From Bettongia penicillata ogilbyi (taxonomy: Eukaryota > Chordata > Mammalia > Diprotodontia > Potoroidae): a stretch of DNA of 64,000 bases. Position 1 is the stretch's first letter; every line of letters starts with the position of its first letter. The DNA lies in NCBI GenBank assembly GCA_023548195.1, contig JAJHZJ010000418.1, positions 1,458,417-1,522,416 on the forward strand, read 5' to 3'. This document shows positions 45,941 through 56,289 of the stretch, piece after piece. The notes beneath the pieces are model-generated. The model was not told the DNA's origin. It worked only from the letters and a program-made list of their open reading frames with translations, and ran no database searches. A program made the position numbers and the translations under genes.

Positions 45941-46465
45941 TGTTCCATGATGTGAATCTAAACAATTTTGAAATTTAAAATCTGGGCCTTTGTTTCAAGG
46001 AGAAGCCTAGGGGAATTGAAAGAACTTTCTATTTTTCCAAAGACAATCAGGCCTGTTGTCATCCTGTTCTATGCTAGTCGCTTCTCATTATTCATTTGTA
46101 GTATCCATCCAAGATAAATATGCTGATATGAGTTCTATGCATTTATGATCCAACTATTTCAACCGTCTGAACAAAAAACAGTCTTCATCTGTTTGATTTT
46201 TCCTAGGAGGCCAGACAAAAGTCTTCTCAGTGAGCAGGACCTCACTTAGGTGTCTCTGTAATGTTCTGAAGTTTGATATAATCACCGCAATGACATCTAC
46301 AAACAGGAGCCAATGGAAGATCTTATAATCTGTACAACTTGAACTATACGCTAGAACTCTTCCATGACAATAACAATAGTAAGTATATGTCTCTCTGTTT
46401 TTGTATTACTTTCACATCTGTAAAGGAAAGTCCTAATTTAAAAAAAATCTTACAAAGAATTATGA
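45941..46465 (-). mobile_element. Possible RTE-like LINE fragment (minus)
   Basis: Minus-strand reading gives broken protein-like text with DVIAVIISN-type and HLSEVL-type traces, and the nucleotide text resembles an abundant LINE-derived family. Frames are wrecked and the clade call is a guess. Confidence 0.3.
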
Positions 46466-46714
46466 AGAAACATAAATTAGCAAGACATGAAACATATTTA
46501 AGCAAAAAAAAATTAAGACTGAAGCAAGCAGTGACCCAGAGTGATAAACAACAAAATGGGAAGGAATATAAAAAATAGATGAAAGATGGAAAAGATATGC
46601 AAAGACTTTGCAACAAATTCTTTTACAATCAAGGAAAATTGAGCCATCACATTTTAAATTTAAAATCACAATTTCCAATGGGCTTATTAAAAAGGTAGAA
46701 AAGGTACTGAAGCA
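46466..46714. other. A-rich unassigned sequence
   Basis: Lys-rich frames here reflect the A-rich composition. Confidence 0.35.
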
Positions 46715-46816
46715 AAATATGTATATGTATATATACATATGATGTATATGATGAAATCCAGTTCCCTTTCATATATATATTATATGCACATATTCACATA
46801 TGTGGATGTATATGTA

Positions 46817-46857
<41 letters not shown>

Positions 46858-47020
46858 CCTTGGGGACATTTTCCATATATTCATTCAGTTCCCTTTCATA
46901 CACAGATACATACTACACATACATATATAGAAAAGGAAACTGTCTAAGAGATAGATAGACAGACGGACAGAGAGACACATAGATAGGCAGACAGATAGGT
47001 AGATAGATAGATAGATGGAT

Positions 47021-47065
<45 letters not shown>
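46715..47065 (+). repeat. Compound microsatellite (TATG)n, (TG)n, (GATA)n, (GA)n
   Basis: Includes (TG)n at 46825-46851, GATA/GACA units at 46950-47018 and (GA)n at 47030-47062. A 'cagttccctttcata' phrase occurs twice (46758 and 46887), hinting at an internal duplication. Confidence 0.9.
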
Positions 47066-47066
<1 letters not shown>

Positions 47067-47111
47067 CCAGAGGGAAGTCCTTGCTGGATTTGATAAAATT
47101 TAAAGAGCATT

Positions 47112-47126
47112 AAAGGGTTAATTTTC
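47112..47126. repeat. Left target-site duplication of the HAL1 element
   Basis: AAAGGGTTAATTTTC matches AAGGGGTTAATTTTC at 49989-50003 in 14 of 15 positions. Confidence 0.85.
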
Positions 47127-48125
47127 TTTTTTTTAAATTTATTTAAGTTTTCAACATTCATTTCTGCAAAACTTTGAGTTCCAAATTTTCTCCCCCATCT
47201 CTTCCCTTCCTACATCCCCAAATGTCAAGCATTCTAATTTCCCCTTCTACTAATCTGCACTCCCTTCTAAAGTCCCTCTCTTCCCTTATGCCCATCTTTT
47301 CTTTTGTCCTGTAGGGCAAGATAAATTTCTATGCACCATTACTTGTATTTCTTGTTTCCCAGTTGTATGCAAGAACAGTACTCAACAGTTGTTCCTAAAA
47401 CTTTGAGTTCCAACTTCTCCTCCTTCCTCTCTCCCCACCCATTCCCATTGGGAAGGCAAGCAATTCAATATAGGCTATATATGTGTAGTTTTGCAAATGA
47501 TTTCAATAAGTCATGTTGTGTAAGACTAAACTGCCTTTCCCTCCATCCTATCCTGTCCCCCGTTTCTTCAATTCTCTCTGTTGACCTTGTCTCTCCCCAA
47601 AAGTGTTGACTTCTAATTGCTCCCTCCTCCCATTGCCCTCCCTTCCATCATCCCCCCCCCCACCCTGCTTATCCCCTTCCCCCCCCCCCCACTTTCCCAT
47701 TGTAAGATAGGTTTTCATACCAAAATGAGTGCATTTTGTTCCTTCTTTGAGTCAAATGTGATGAGAGTAAGCATCATGTTTTCCCTCTCACCTCCACCCT
47801 TTTCCCCTCCATTGAAAGGTCTTTTTCCTGCCTCTTTTATGAGAGATAATTTGTCCCATTCCATTTCTCCCTTTCTCCTTCCAGTATATTCCTCTCTCAC
47901 CCCTTAATTTCATTTTTTCAGATATAATTCCTTCTTATTCAACTCACCCTGTGCTCTCTGTCTCTGTGTATGTATGTGTGTGTGTATGTAATCCCACCAA
48001 CTACCAGATACTGAAAAAAGTTTCAAGAGTCACAAATATTGTCTTTCCATGTAGGAATGTAAACAGTGCAGCTTTAGTACGTTCCTTATGATTTCTCTTT
48101 CCTGTTTACTTTTTCATGCTTCTTT

Positions 48126-49225
48126 TTATTCTTGTGTTTGAAAGTCAGATTTTCTTTTCAGCTCTGGTCTTTTCATCAAGAATGCTTGAAAGTCCTCTAT
48201 TTCATTGAATGACTATTTTTACCCCTGAAGTATTATACTCGGTTTTGCTGGGTAGGTGATTCTTGGTTTTAGTCCTAGTTCCTTTGTGTTTTGGAATATC
48301 ATATTCCAAGCCCTTCGATCCCTTAATGTAGAAGCTGCTAGATCTTGTGTTATCCTAATTGCATTTCCACAATACTCAAATTGTTTCTTTCTAGCTGCTT
48401 GCAATATTTTCTCCTTGACCAGGGAACTCTGGAATTTGGCTACGATATTCCTAGGAGTTTCTTTTTTTGGATCTCTTTCAGGAGGTGATTAGTGGATTCT
48501 TTCAATATTTATTTTACCCTCTGGTTCTAGAATATCAGGGCAGTTTTCCTTTATAATTTCATGAAAGATGATGTCTAGGCTCTTTTTTTGATCATGGCTT
48601 TCAGGTAGTCCCATAATTTTTAAATTGTCTCTCCTGGATCTATTTTCCAGGTCAGTTGTTGTTTTTCCAATGAGATATTTCACATTGTCTTCCACTTTTC
48701 ATTCTTTTGGTTTTGTTTGGTGATTTCTTGGTTTCTCATAAGGTCATTAGCCTCCATCTGTTCCATTCTAATTTTGAAGGAACTATTTTCTTCAGTGAGC
48801 TTTTGAACCTCCTTTTCCATTTGGCTAATTCTGCTTTTGAAAGTATTCTTCTCCTCATTGGCTTTTTGAACCTCTTTTGCCAATTGAGTGAGCCTATTTT
48901 TCAAGGTGTTATTTTCTTCAGCATTTTTTGGGTCTCCTTTAGCAAGTTGTTGACTTGCTTTTTGATTTTCTTGCATCTCTCTCATTTCTCTTCCCAATTT
49001 TTCCTCCACCTCTCTTACTTGATTTTCAAAATCCTCTTTGAGCTCTTCCATGACCCGAGACCACTGAATATTTATTTTGGATGTTTGGGATACAGAAGCC
49101 TTGACTTTTATGTCTTTCCCTGATGGTAAGCATTGTTCTTCCTCATCTGAAAGGATGGGAAAAGATATCTGTTCACCAAGAAAGTAACCTTCTATAGTCT
49201 TATTTTTTTCCCCTTTTTTGAGCAT
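48126..49225 (-). pseudogene. L1/HAL1 ORF1 (RNA-binding protein), broken
   Basis: About 366 codons; ORF1p of L1 is a trimeric RNA-binding nucleic-acid chaperone. The first part (49225 to about 48690) is hydrophilic and becomes a coiled coil with three 21-residue blocks ('NTLKNRLTQLAKEVQK', 'NTFKSRISQMEKEVQK', 'SSFKIRMEQMEAN'). A one-base frameshift near 48690 moves the frame. Next come the RRM-type block 'LENRSRRDNLKIMGLPES' and the C-terminal domain 'AIRITQDLAASTLRDRRAW' followed by 'PRITYPAKPSI', both diagnostic of ORF1p. In-frame stops lie at 48489-48491, 48219-48221 and 48213-48215, and the natural stop is at 48126-48128. Length is close to other mammalian ORF1p. The chosen start is the first ATG after the GC-rich 5' UTR. 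Non-functional, but only mildly decayed. Confidence 0.8.
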
Positions 49226-49980
49226 TTTCCCAACCTGTTACTTGACTCTTGGGTCCTTTATCAAGAGTAGGGGATCTGTAAGATCTCAGTTCCTCCAAGG
49301 TGGCACAACCAAGCATGCACCCTGGTCTGGGAGCAACAAGAACCTTTTGTGCCCAGAATCTGTGAGTAATAGAGTCTCCTCTCCACAACTACCTGGCCGC
49401 CAGTTCCACCAAGCCAGCACTGGGGGCTGAGATTCAGATAAGCTGCTCAATTCCCCCAGGAGCATTAGGTGGGGGCAGGGCCACACTACAGGGCTGAGGT
49501 AAGGATCAACTGCTCTGTTCCCCCAGGGGTTTTACGATTCAACAATGGATGTGGGCTACTGTCGGAACTGCTGCCACCAATGTGGCCTCTATTGCCTGAG
49601 GCCAGAGCTTTGGGAAGACCCTGCTCCCTTCTCTATCAGCTGAAAAAAACCTTTTCACTGATCTTTGGTGCCTGTGGGTTGAGGGATCTGCAAACTGCTG
49701 CTTCTGCCTGGGGATTCCACCCCCAAGGCCTACTCAAGTCCTCCTTATGATGCCATATTGCATGGTTAATACTGGGCTGAGTTTCGCTCAGCATCCAATG
49801 CGACAAATCTTTCCCTTCATCCTTTCAGTTCACCATAGGCTGGAAATTTCCTTCACTCTGTTGTTCAGTGGCTTCTGCTGCTCTAGAATTTGTTGAGAGT
49901 CTTTCTTTATAGGTATTTTATGGGCTGTGGGGGAAGAACTAGTGTATGTGCATCTTTCTACTCTTCCATCTTGGCTCCAT
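49226..49980 (-). promoter_or_regulatory. 5' UTR (internal promoter region) of the HAL1 element
   Basis: About 750 bp of GC-richer sequence between the element's 5' end and ORF1, where L1-type elements carry their internal RNA polymerase II promoter. It contains scattered CpG and CTGGG-type repeats. Promoter function is inferred from position, not demonstrated. Confidence 0.5.
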
Positions 49981-49988
49981 CCCCCCCC

Positions 49989-50003
49989 AAGGGGTTAATT
50001 TTC
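49989..50003. repeat. Right target-site duplication of the HAL1 element
   Basis: AAGGGGTTAATTTTC, one mismatch from the left copy at 47112-47126. Confidence 0.85.
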
Positions 50004-50640
50004 AAGGTATGTGAAGGGAAGTCTACTCAAAATGAATATCAACAACCACCAAGTCATAGTTCACTTTCTAGCTATATAAAACTTTCATGAGATTAATTTA
50101 CAGACATGAAGGTCATTCTTTATAAGGTTATCAGAAAGTACACTTTCATAAGCAACATTTCATACTGGAATGCATTTTTACCATCATATAGTAGATTTAT
50201 AGGTATAGAGCATACAATATTCTGCTAGGTTTAGTATTTGTTGATTATAATAAATCATTTGATTCCACAGAGAAAAACTCCTAATATATAATGGATGCTT
50301 AATATATATTGTCGAACCATTTAATTATTGAGCTTTATTATAAGAAGGTAATTTACTGATTACATGCTTTTCCTTCTTCCACTACCTCTGAAATCAGTTT
50401 CATTGGCATTCTTTTTGCTATACCAGTCTCTAGGACAGAACACAGATGAAATAAAGACATGTTTATCCAAAGAAAGGATTGGGAATAATGAAACAGACAA
50501 TGCCCTGGAATTCTAAACAGTCTTGGAATAACAAGAAAGGGAAAAAGCTTTGTGAGGCAGTACACTCTTCTGCTGCCTCCAACATACACATTTCTAGTAG
50601 GACCTAAAGGCACACTAAACAAAAGATATGCCAACAATTT
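50004..50640. other. Unassigned sequence
   Basis: AT-rich. A 94-codon minus frame (50353-50637) lacks motifs. Confidence 0.35.
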
Positions 50641-50770
50641 TTTAAAAATAGTAATGATGTATTAAGAAAATTGTTTTTCTTATTATTATATTTTTATTAT
50701 AATTATTATTTTATAATAATAACTATTATTATATTATATTGTATTTTCTTAATATTAAGAAAAGTTTTAC
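50641..50770. repeat. AT-rich tract with inverted repeat
   Basis: TATTA/TAATA-rich. TTAAGAAAAT near 50662 is matched by ATTTTCTTAA near 50743, so the tract could fold into a hairpin of about 90 bp. Confidence 0.6.
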
Positions 50771-51085
50771 CATGAAAATCAATGAGAAAATTTCAATTTG
50801 AAAATTTTGCTTTACATGTGACATTATGAGGAATATATATTTTAAGAATAAGATATTTTTGAATATATGCATAGATATGTGTGTGTATTTCTAAAACTAT
50901 GGGTTGAAATTTCCAGTCACAGAGGAATAGCAAATTGGGTAAGTCTGTAGATTCAATACAGTATTTCTTATTCTTCTATTTGATCAGATGGGTAGATAAG
51001 ATAGTGCAATTAGGTGAATTTGGAAGTTGTTGAATTTCAAGACTCTAAGAGTAACCTTTAATACGTTCATGCCATTTTGGCAGGA
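50771..51085. other. No recognisable feature
   Basis: AT-rich, non-coding. Confidence 0.35.
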
Positions 51086-51172
51086 GATTTTCGTTGGATT
51101 GCTTCAGTCCTCTGTTCTTGGTCCAATGCTGTTCAATATTTCTATTAGTGACTTGGATAACAGCCTGGATGA
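51086..51172 (+). mobile_element. CR1/L3-type LINE RT fragment
   Basis: A short frame reads 'LLQSSVLGPMLFNISISDLD', corresponding to the conserved 'GSVLGPLLFNIFINDLD' RT block of CR1/L3-type LINEs. Only about 30 residues survive before a SINE. Confidence 0.65.
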
Positions 51173-51450
51173 CAATGACAGCCAACATTTGTATGGTGTT
51201 TACTATGTTCCAAGCACTGTGTTAAGTGCTTTACAATTATTGTCTCCTTTGATCCTCATAACAACCCTGGGAAGAAGGTGCTATTACTATTTCCATTTTA
51301 CAGAAAAGGAAACTAAGGCAAAGCAAAAGTTAAGTGACTTGCTCAGGGCGATGCAGGTAGTAAGTGTGTGAGGTGGGATTGGAGCTCAGGTCCTCCGGAA
51401 TCCAGGCTTTTCTCATTCAGGCAAGCTCTCTATCCTCTCCACTACAATGT
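51173..51450 (-). mobile_element. CORE-SINE (MAR1 type), minus
   Basis: 'caagcactgtgttaagtgct', 'tcctcataacaaccctggga' and 'aagtgacttgctcagggcga'. Near full length, inserted in or next to the CR1/L3 fragment. Confidence 0.75.
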
Positions 51451-51484
51451 TCCCTCAAGGTCAGTTAATGAACAGAGTCTAGCT

Positions 51485-51775
51485 CTGACTACTGACCTCC
51501 TTGACTTCCTTTAAGTCCCACCTAAATCTAACCTTCTAAAACAAGTCTTTTCCAACCCTTCTTAATTTTAGTGTCTTCCCTTGGTTAATCATTTCCTATA
51601 TATCCTCTCTGTAGCTTACTTTGTGTAATATTTATTTGCATGTTGTCTCCCTCATTTGATTATAAGCTCCTTGTGGTCAGGAGCTGTGTCTCTTTTTGAA
51701 TTCCTTGTGCTTAGCACAGTAACTGGCACACCATAGGTTCTTAATAAATGCTTATTGATTGATTAAGTGGATTGC
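51485..51775 (+). mobile_element. L2 LINE 3' end, well preserved
   Basis: 'cctttaagtcccacctaaat', 'tccaacccttcttaatttta', 'gcatgttgtctccctcattt' and 'taataaatgcttattgattg'. The clearest L2 terminus in the window. Confidence 0.8.
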
Positions 51776-51809
51776 TTTGAACGAGCAATAAGCTGCTTTG
51801 TGAGGGGAT

Positions 51810-52056
51810 GATGCACTATTTTTGTTGCTATTCAGTTGTGTTCTACTCTTTGTGACCTCATTTGGGATTTTCTTGTTAAAGGTGCTGGAGTGGTTTGCCA
51901 TTTCCTTCTCCACATCATTTTACAGAAGAGGAAACTGAGGCAAACAGGGTTGCCCAGGGTCACACAGCTAGTAAGTGTCTGAGGTCAGATTTGAACTCAG
52001 GAAAATGAGACTTCTTAACTCTAGACCTCACACTCTATCCACTGAGCCACCTGTAC
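51810..52056 (-). mobile_element. tRNA-headed SINE (minus)
   Basis: 'ctactctttgtgacctcatt', 'ttgccatttccttctccaca' and 'actctatccactgagccacc'. A short deletion removes the 'ttaagtgactt' segment before 'gcccagggtcacacagctag'. Confidence 0.85.
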
Positions 52057-52575
52057 TGGAGATACAAAGAAATAAAAAAATAGTCCTTGCCCTGGAGGAA
52101 CACTGTTCTAATTGGAAGAGATAATTTATCAACAATTAGGGGCTTTCAAGATTTATATATTTATAGATGAAGATAATCTGAAAAGGGGAAGCACATTAGT
52201 ATCAGGAGGACAGGGAAAGGCCTCCTACTGAATAAAGGCTGAGGATTTGGGCTGAGATTTGAAGGAAGTTTGGTTTAGGTGAGAGGATGACCCATTCCAA
52301 GGATGAGGAACAACTAGTGCTAGGCAAAGAAATGGGGTATGGTGTGTTATGTTCAGAGAAATAGTTCAGGTGAGTCATCTGGCTCTTAGAGTTGGGAAAG
52401 GAAAATGAGATGAGAAGGCTAGAAAATTAGGAAGAAGACAGTTTACAATGCCAAACAGAAAGATTCAATTAAATTCAAGAAGCATTTATTAAGCACCTGC
52501 TGTGTACAGAGGCACTTTGCAAAGAAAGTCAAGACTACAAACATCTATATGACACAGACCTTGACCTCAAGGAGT
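52057..52575 (+). repeat. Ancient repeat in two blocks
   Basis: 52060-52420 ('agtccttgccctggaggaac', 'ggaggacagggaaaggcctc') and 52455-52575 ('agcatttattaagcacctgc', 'gaccttgacctcaaggagtt') are parts of the family at 9080 and 38755. The order appears partly duplicated. Family name unknown to me. Confidence 0.45.
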
Positions 52576-52955
52576 TTAGAACTTCCAGAGACCATGCTCT
52601 TCACTGGGGTAATAGATTCTACTGCTGCTAAGAAACAAATTGTTTCCCCTTTGGGAATTTTCTTAAGACCAGAAGTGAGACAAAAAATGTTCCATTACTC
52701 TACAGCAATACCTTCAACCTTGAGCCCCACATGGTGTTGCTTGGCTTTGGCACCCACCACATTCATCAAACTTGACTCAACGTCACTTTATACCAACGAC
52801 CAAATCCCTCCTCTGATGTAATACCCCTGATAATGTTCAAAAGAATGGGTGACAAGTTACAGAGGGAATTCCAAAAGAGAAAGTCTACCATGTTTGAGCA
52901 AAAGACAGTATCATCAGTGGAGTAAAGTAGATTGCCTCCTAATTTTCCCCCTGTA
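52576..52955. other. Unassigned sequence
   Basis: A 90-codon plus frame (52549-52821) starts in repeat sequence and shows no motif. Confidence 0.35.
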
Positions 52956-53680
52956 TCCAGTCTCTTCCATCTCCAATTCATCCTCCGTAGAGTCACCAAA
53001 CTGACGTGACCATGACCTTCCCTATTCAGAAACCTTCGGTGGCTCCCTGTCACCTCTGACATAACCTCCTGGATCCTCAGTCTGGCAATGAAAGCCCTTC
53101 ACAATCTGACTCCAACATGCTTTTTCAGTCTTCTTTTATATTATGCCCTTTAATGCACTCTTTATTCACAGTCAAAAATGTCCTGCCAGCTGTTCTCCCC
53201 TAGCATTCCATCTTGTGCTTTGGCGTGTTTGCACAGGTGGTCCCCTACATCTGGAACACATTCCCTTTACCACTTAGAATCCCCAATTTCCTTTAAAGCA
53301 CAGCTCAGGTGCCACAGTCTACAGAAGGCCTTTCCCAATCCTTCCACTTTCTTAGTGATCGTTCTTTCTAGAAATTCTTTTGTATAAATTTATATATAAC
53401 ATAACATACATAATTAATATAATATAGTATACTACAATCTAACAAAAATTAATACAATAGTGAAATATAATATGATGTAACATGAATAATTAATATAACA
53501 TGGTATAATATAATGTAATATAATTAATATATCATGAATTTACTATAGTATAGTATAATATAGTATTTTCTTATCTATGAACATAGGTATACCCACCCTC
53601 TGCTTATATTCAAGTAGACTAGTAGTTCCTTGAGACCAAGAATGATTTCATTTTTAGTCAATACCATAAACTATAACTTA
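52956..53680 (+). mobile_element. L2 LINE fragment interrupted by an AT-rich expansion
   Basis: L2 text runs from about 52960 ('aaagcccttcacaatctgac', 'acaggtggtcccctacatct', 'aggcctttcccaatccttcc') to 53390, is interrupted by about 185 bp of TAATATA sequence, and resumes at 53575-53680 ('agtagttccttgagaccaag'). Confidence 0.75.
53390..53574. repeat. TAATATA-rich minisatellite-like tract
   Basis: Degenerate TAATATAAT/TAGTATA units lie within the L2 copy at the same point where the L2 at 9385 carries its TA expansion. Confidence 0.75.
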
Positions 53681-53746
53681 TTATTGACAGTATCAACATG
53701 TTCATTTAGAAGTCTATTAGCAAGGCTAAGAAAACTGGATCTAGGG

Positions 53747-53951
53747 CAATGGGGTGGGGAAACTGTGGTTTCAGGGCCACCTGTGGCCTTCTAGATCCTT
53801 GGGTGCAGCCTTGTGATTAAGTCCAAGTTTTACAAAACAAATCCCTTTATTAAGGGGATTTGTTCTGTGAAGTTTGGATTCAGTCAAAGGGTTGCACTTG
53901 AGGACCTAGAGGGCCACATGTGGCCTCAAGGCTGCAGGTTCCTCACCCCTG
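53747..53951. mobile_element. Palindromic hAT-like MITE, 205 bp
   Basis: The two halves are inverted copies, about 80% identical by eye, around 'ccctttattaaggggattt'. Left end CAATGGGGTGGGGAA pairs with the right end read backward, CAGGGGTGAGGAA. Flanks atctaggg (53739-53746) and gtctaggc (53952-53959) match in 6 of 8, consistent with the 8-bp duplication of hAT transposases. Non-coding, so it needed transposase from elsewhere. Confidence 0.7.
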
Positions 53952-53959
53952 GTCTAGGC

Positions 53960-54700
53960 CCTAGAAGACACAGCTCTTTAACTCAACACACAGATATTCT
54001 TGAATACAGATGAGTAAATTATTATCAAAGTGTTCTTACATTTTATATAATTAAGAAGTATATATTGATATACTGAAAGTTCTACATTGTAGCCTGACTT
54101 TGTGAGATTTCTCCCTCTCCCCCTTTTCTGGAAGCCCTTCATGGGACATGCACTACTCTCTGAGGAGATAATCTGACCCTACTTCCTTAGAGCTACTTCT
54201 CTTCGGCTCTTTCTATTCATAAGGATATTCAAGGCCATTTTCAGGAACTGTGTACTAATGGAAACAAAAGAATAATTATGGTAGACATTAATGTCATTTG
54301 CTAGCTGAGCTGATAATTAGCATTAGACAAGCCAGGGATCATCTTACTTGGCTGTGGATACTCTGATTCTATTGATTAACATTCAGCCAGACGGTGGTCC
54401 AGGGCAACAGGAATGCTGGAGGATGATCCAGTTACCTTTTCTCCTACTTCTGTCCTCCATTGATTCAGCACAAAAAAAAAAATGTCCTAGTGAGAAATAA
54501 AGCAATGGATGGCTATTTTAGTGTGACATTTATTGCTGCCAAAGTAACTCGAACACACTAACCCACTGCAAACTGAACTCTTATCACACCCTAGAAATCT
54601 GTCATGCTAAAAGTTTACTCTGCCCCTTGACTACTACTCATTTTGGAATTCTCTGCCCCTGAGATCTCATCTTCTGATGGGTTACTCTTAGAACCTCCAA
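53960..54700. other. Unique block with homeodomain-type motifs
   Basis: No repeat or gene recognised. 54270-54340 contains ATTAATG and TAATTA with little low complexity, a pattern seen in conserved enhancers. Function is a guess. Confidence 0.3.
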
Positions 54701-54702
54701 TG

Positions 54703-54955
54703 CTGGGCAGCCAGATGGTATAGTGGGTAGAGTGCTTGGCCTGGAGGCTGGAAGACTGATCTTCCTGAGTTCAAATCTAGCCTCAGACACTTATTAGCTG
54801 TGTGACCCTGGGCAAGTCACTTAACCCTGTTTGTCTCAGTTTCTTTATTTATAAAATGAGCTGGAGAGGAAATAACAAACCACTCCAGTGTCTTTGCCAA
54901 GAAAATCCCAAATGGGGTTACAAAGAGTCAGACATCACTGAAACAACAAGAACCT
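54703..54955 (+). mobile_element. tRNA-headed SINE with RTE-like tail
   Basis: 'gggcagccagatggtatagt', B-box GTTCAAATC at 54769-54777, 'gctgtgtgaccctgggcaag' and tail 'agtcagacatcactgaaaca'. Full length. Confidence 0.88.
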
Positions 54956-55094
54956 CCAATTCAAGGAGGTCCAAAGGGTCCTCCTTAAGGAGAGAGACCC
55001 AGACCAGAAACATCTTCATCTCCTCTCCAGGCTGCATTGTAGACTTATCTCCAGAGGATTTTTTCTACAATGCTCCCCTATCCTCTCCATGCTT

Positions 55095-55245
55095 TTTCCC
55101 CCATCTTTTTTTGTGTTGCCTTTCCTCCTTAGAAGGTAAGCTCCTTAAGGTCAGAGAATGCTTTTATGAGTCTATCTGTGTTCCCATTGCTTAATACTGA
55201 GCCCAGTACATAGTAAACTCTTAATAAATGCTTACTAACTGTTGA
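55095..55245 (+). mobile_element. L2 3' end
   Basis: 'gtaagctccttaaggtcaga' and 'ttgcttaatactgagcccag' followed by 'cttaataaatgcttactaac'. Confidence 0.65.
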
Positions 55246-56289
55246 CAGATCGTTGTGTGACTTTAGTCTGGCCTTTCATAAGACTGAAAGATGATAGAAT
55301 TCTTTGTACTCAAATCCCCAACACCTCGTGTAACAGTCCCTGGCACAGAGTATACAGATACTTTAAAATTTTTTATTAGTTGATCATTTTTAGAATCAAT
55401 TATTAAATTATGCTATTATATAATAGTAGCCTCAGGCTGTAATGAGGCCTGTGGGGTGTTTTCTCCTACATTACATTGCCTTGGAGTGGTGGGCATTGTC
55501 ATTTATTTTGTCCTCTTTTGTTTACTTTTCTGTGTTATTACATGCTTAGTCAGGTTGTAAACCATCCTACTAACTGATATCAATGTGCCGACCTTTAACA
55601 GCTTCTCTACTACCTTCTAATCTGTTGTAGTTTTGGAAGAGAGATCATGGAACTTGTTAGAACAGTATATAAAACAAGAGTTAAAAAACCCTAAGAAGTT
55701 TTGTTCTCAGTAAAATACACTAGTTTCAGTGCATGTTATCTATTTTAATATTTAGAAACCTTATAAAATTTCTTAACTCCTGATTCTTGATGATGTCCTG
55801 CATAGGCAAGTGACAAATGGGGTGGCACTAACTACATCAGTTTCTTTCCTATCCATTGTACATATTAGTATTCTCCTATCTATGACAAACCCATAATAGT
55901 GGACTACTGTTTATTCATTGGGCAAATGAGAAGAGTAAATAAATATACAAGATTCAAGCAGTTTATCTTAAACCTATGTAATCAAAAAGTATGACGAAGT
56001 TACTTTCTGAAGGAAATGTCTGCAAACCTCCCACTGGAGAAAATGTCTTAAGTTGGATGGTGTCAGGATGTTCTTCTGTAAGATAAAGTTTTATTTGTTT
56101 GTTTAAATGCTTTTTTGTACTCGTGAATAAATGTTCTACAAAGCAAGAGGGGGGAAAAAATGACCAAACAACAGAACCTGACCCTGGGTCTGGACTCTTC
56201 TTTCATGCACAGACCTCCCACTGGGATTAAAAAAAATCAATATCCTTCAGGGCATTTTCCAGGTTTATTTTTTCCCATGTTGCCATGCT
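55246..56289. other. Unique block downstream of the minus-strand candidate exon
   Basis: No repeat recognised except a possible L2 trace near 55325-55350. On the minus strand AATAAA-type signals follow the 56290 ORF (plus-strand TTTATT at 56265-56270 and 56092-56097), as a 3' UTR would need. Non-coding. Confidence 0.35.

Larger units (their letters stand above)
47127..49988 (-). mobile_element. HAL1-like (half-L1) retrotransposon, structurally complete
   Basis: This 2.86-kb minus-strand element has an L1-type 5' end: oligo-G then ATGGAGCCAAGATGG at 49988 downward. It has a GC-richer 5' UTR (49226-49980), a decayed ORF1 (48126-49225), a 1.0-kb pyrimidine-rich 3' UTR (as seen on the plus strand) and a poly(A) tail (T-run 47127-47134). 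A 15-bp target duplication flanks it. ORF2 (endonuclease and reverse transcriptase) is absent although both ends are intact, so this is not a 5'-truncated L1. HAL1 elements are known non-autonomous L1 derivatives that keep only ORF1. Its 3' tail matches the L1 3' end at 40300, which fits mobilisation in trans by L1. The inferred nick site TTTTC/AA is close to the L1 endonuclease preference TTTT/AA. Confidence 0.85.

Noticed and set aside
48707..49123. 138-codon plus-strand frame
   Set aside because: Antisense shadow of the HAL1 ORF1 coiled coil on the minus strand.
49469..49750. 93-codon plus frame in GC-richer sequence
   Set aside because: Lies antisense within the 5' UTR of the HAL1 element, with no motif.
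53178..53387. 69-codon plus frame 'SCQLFSPSIPSCAL...'
   Set aside because: Part of the L2 LINE copy.
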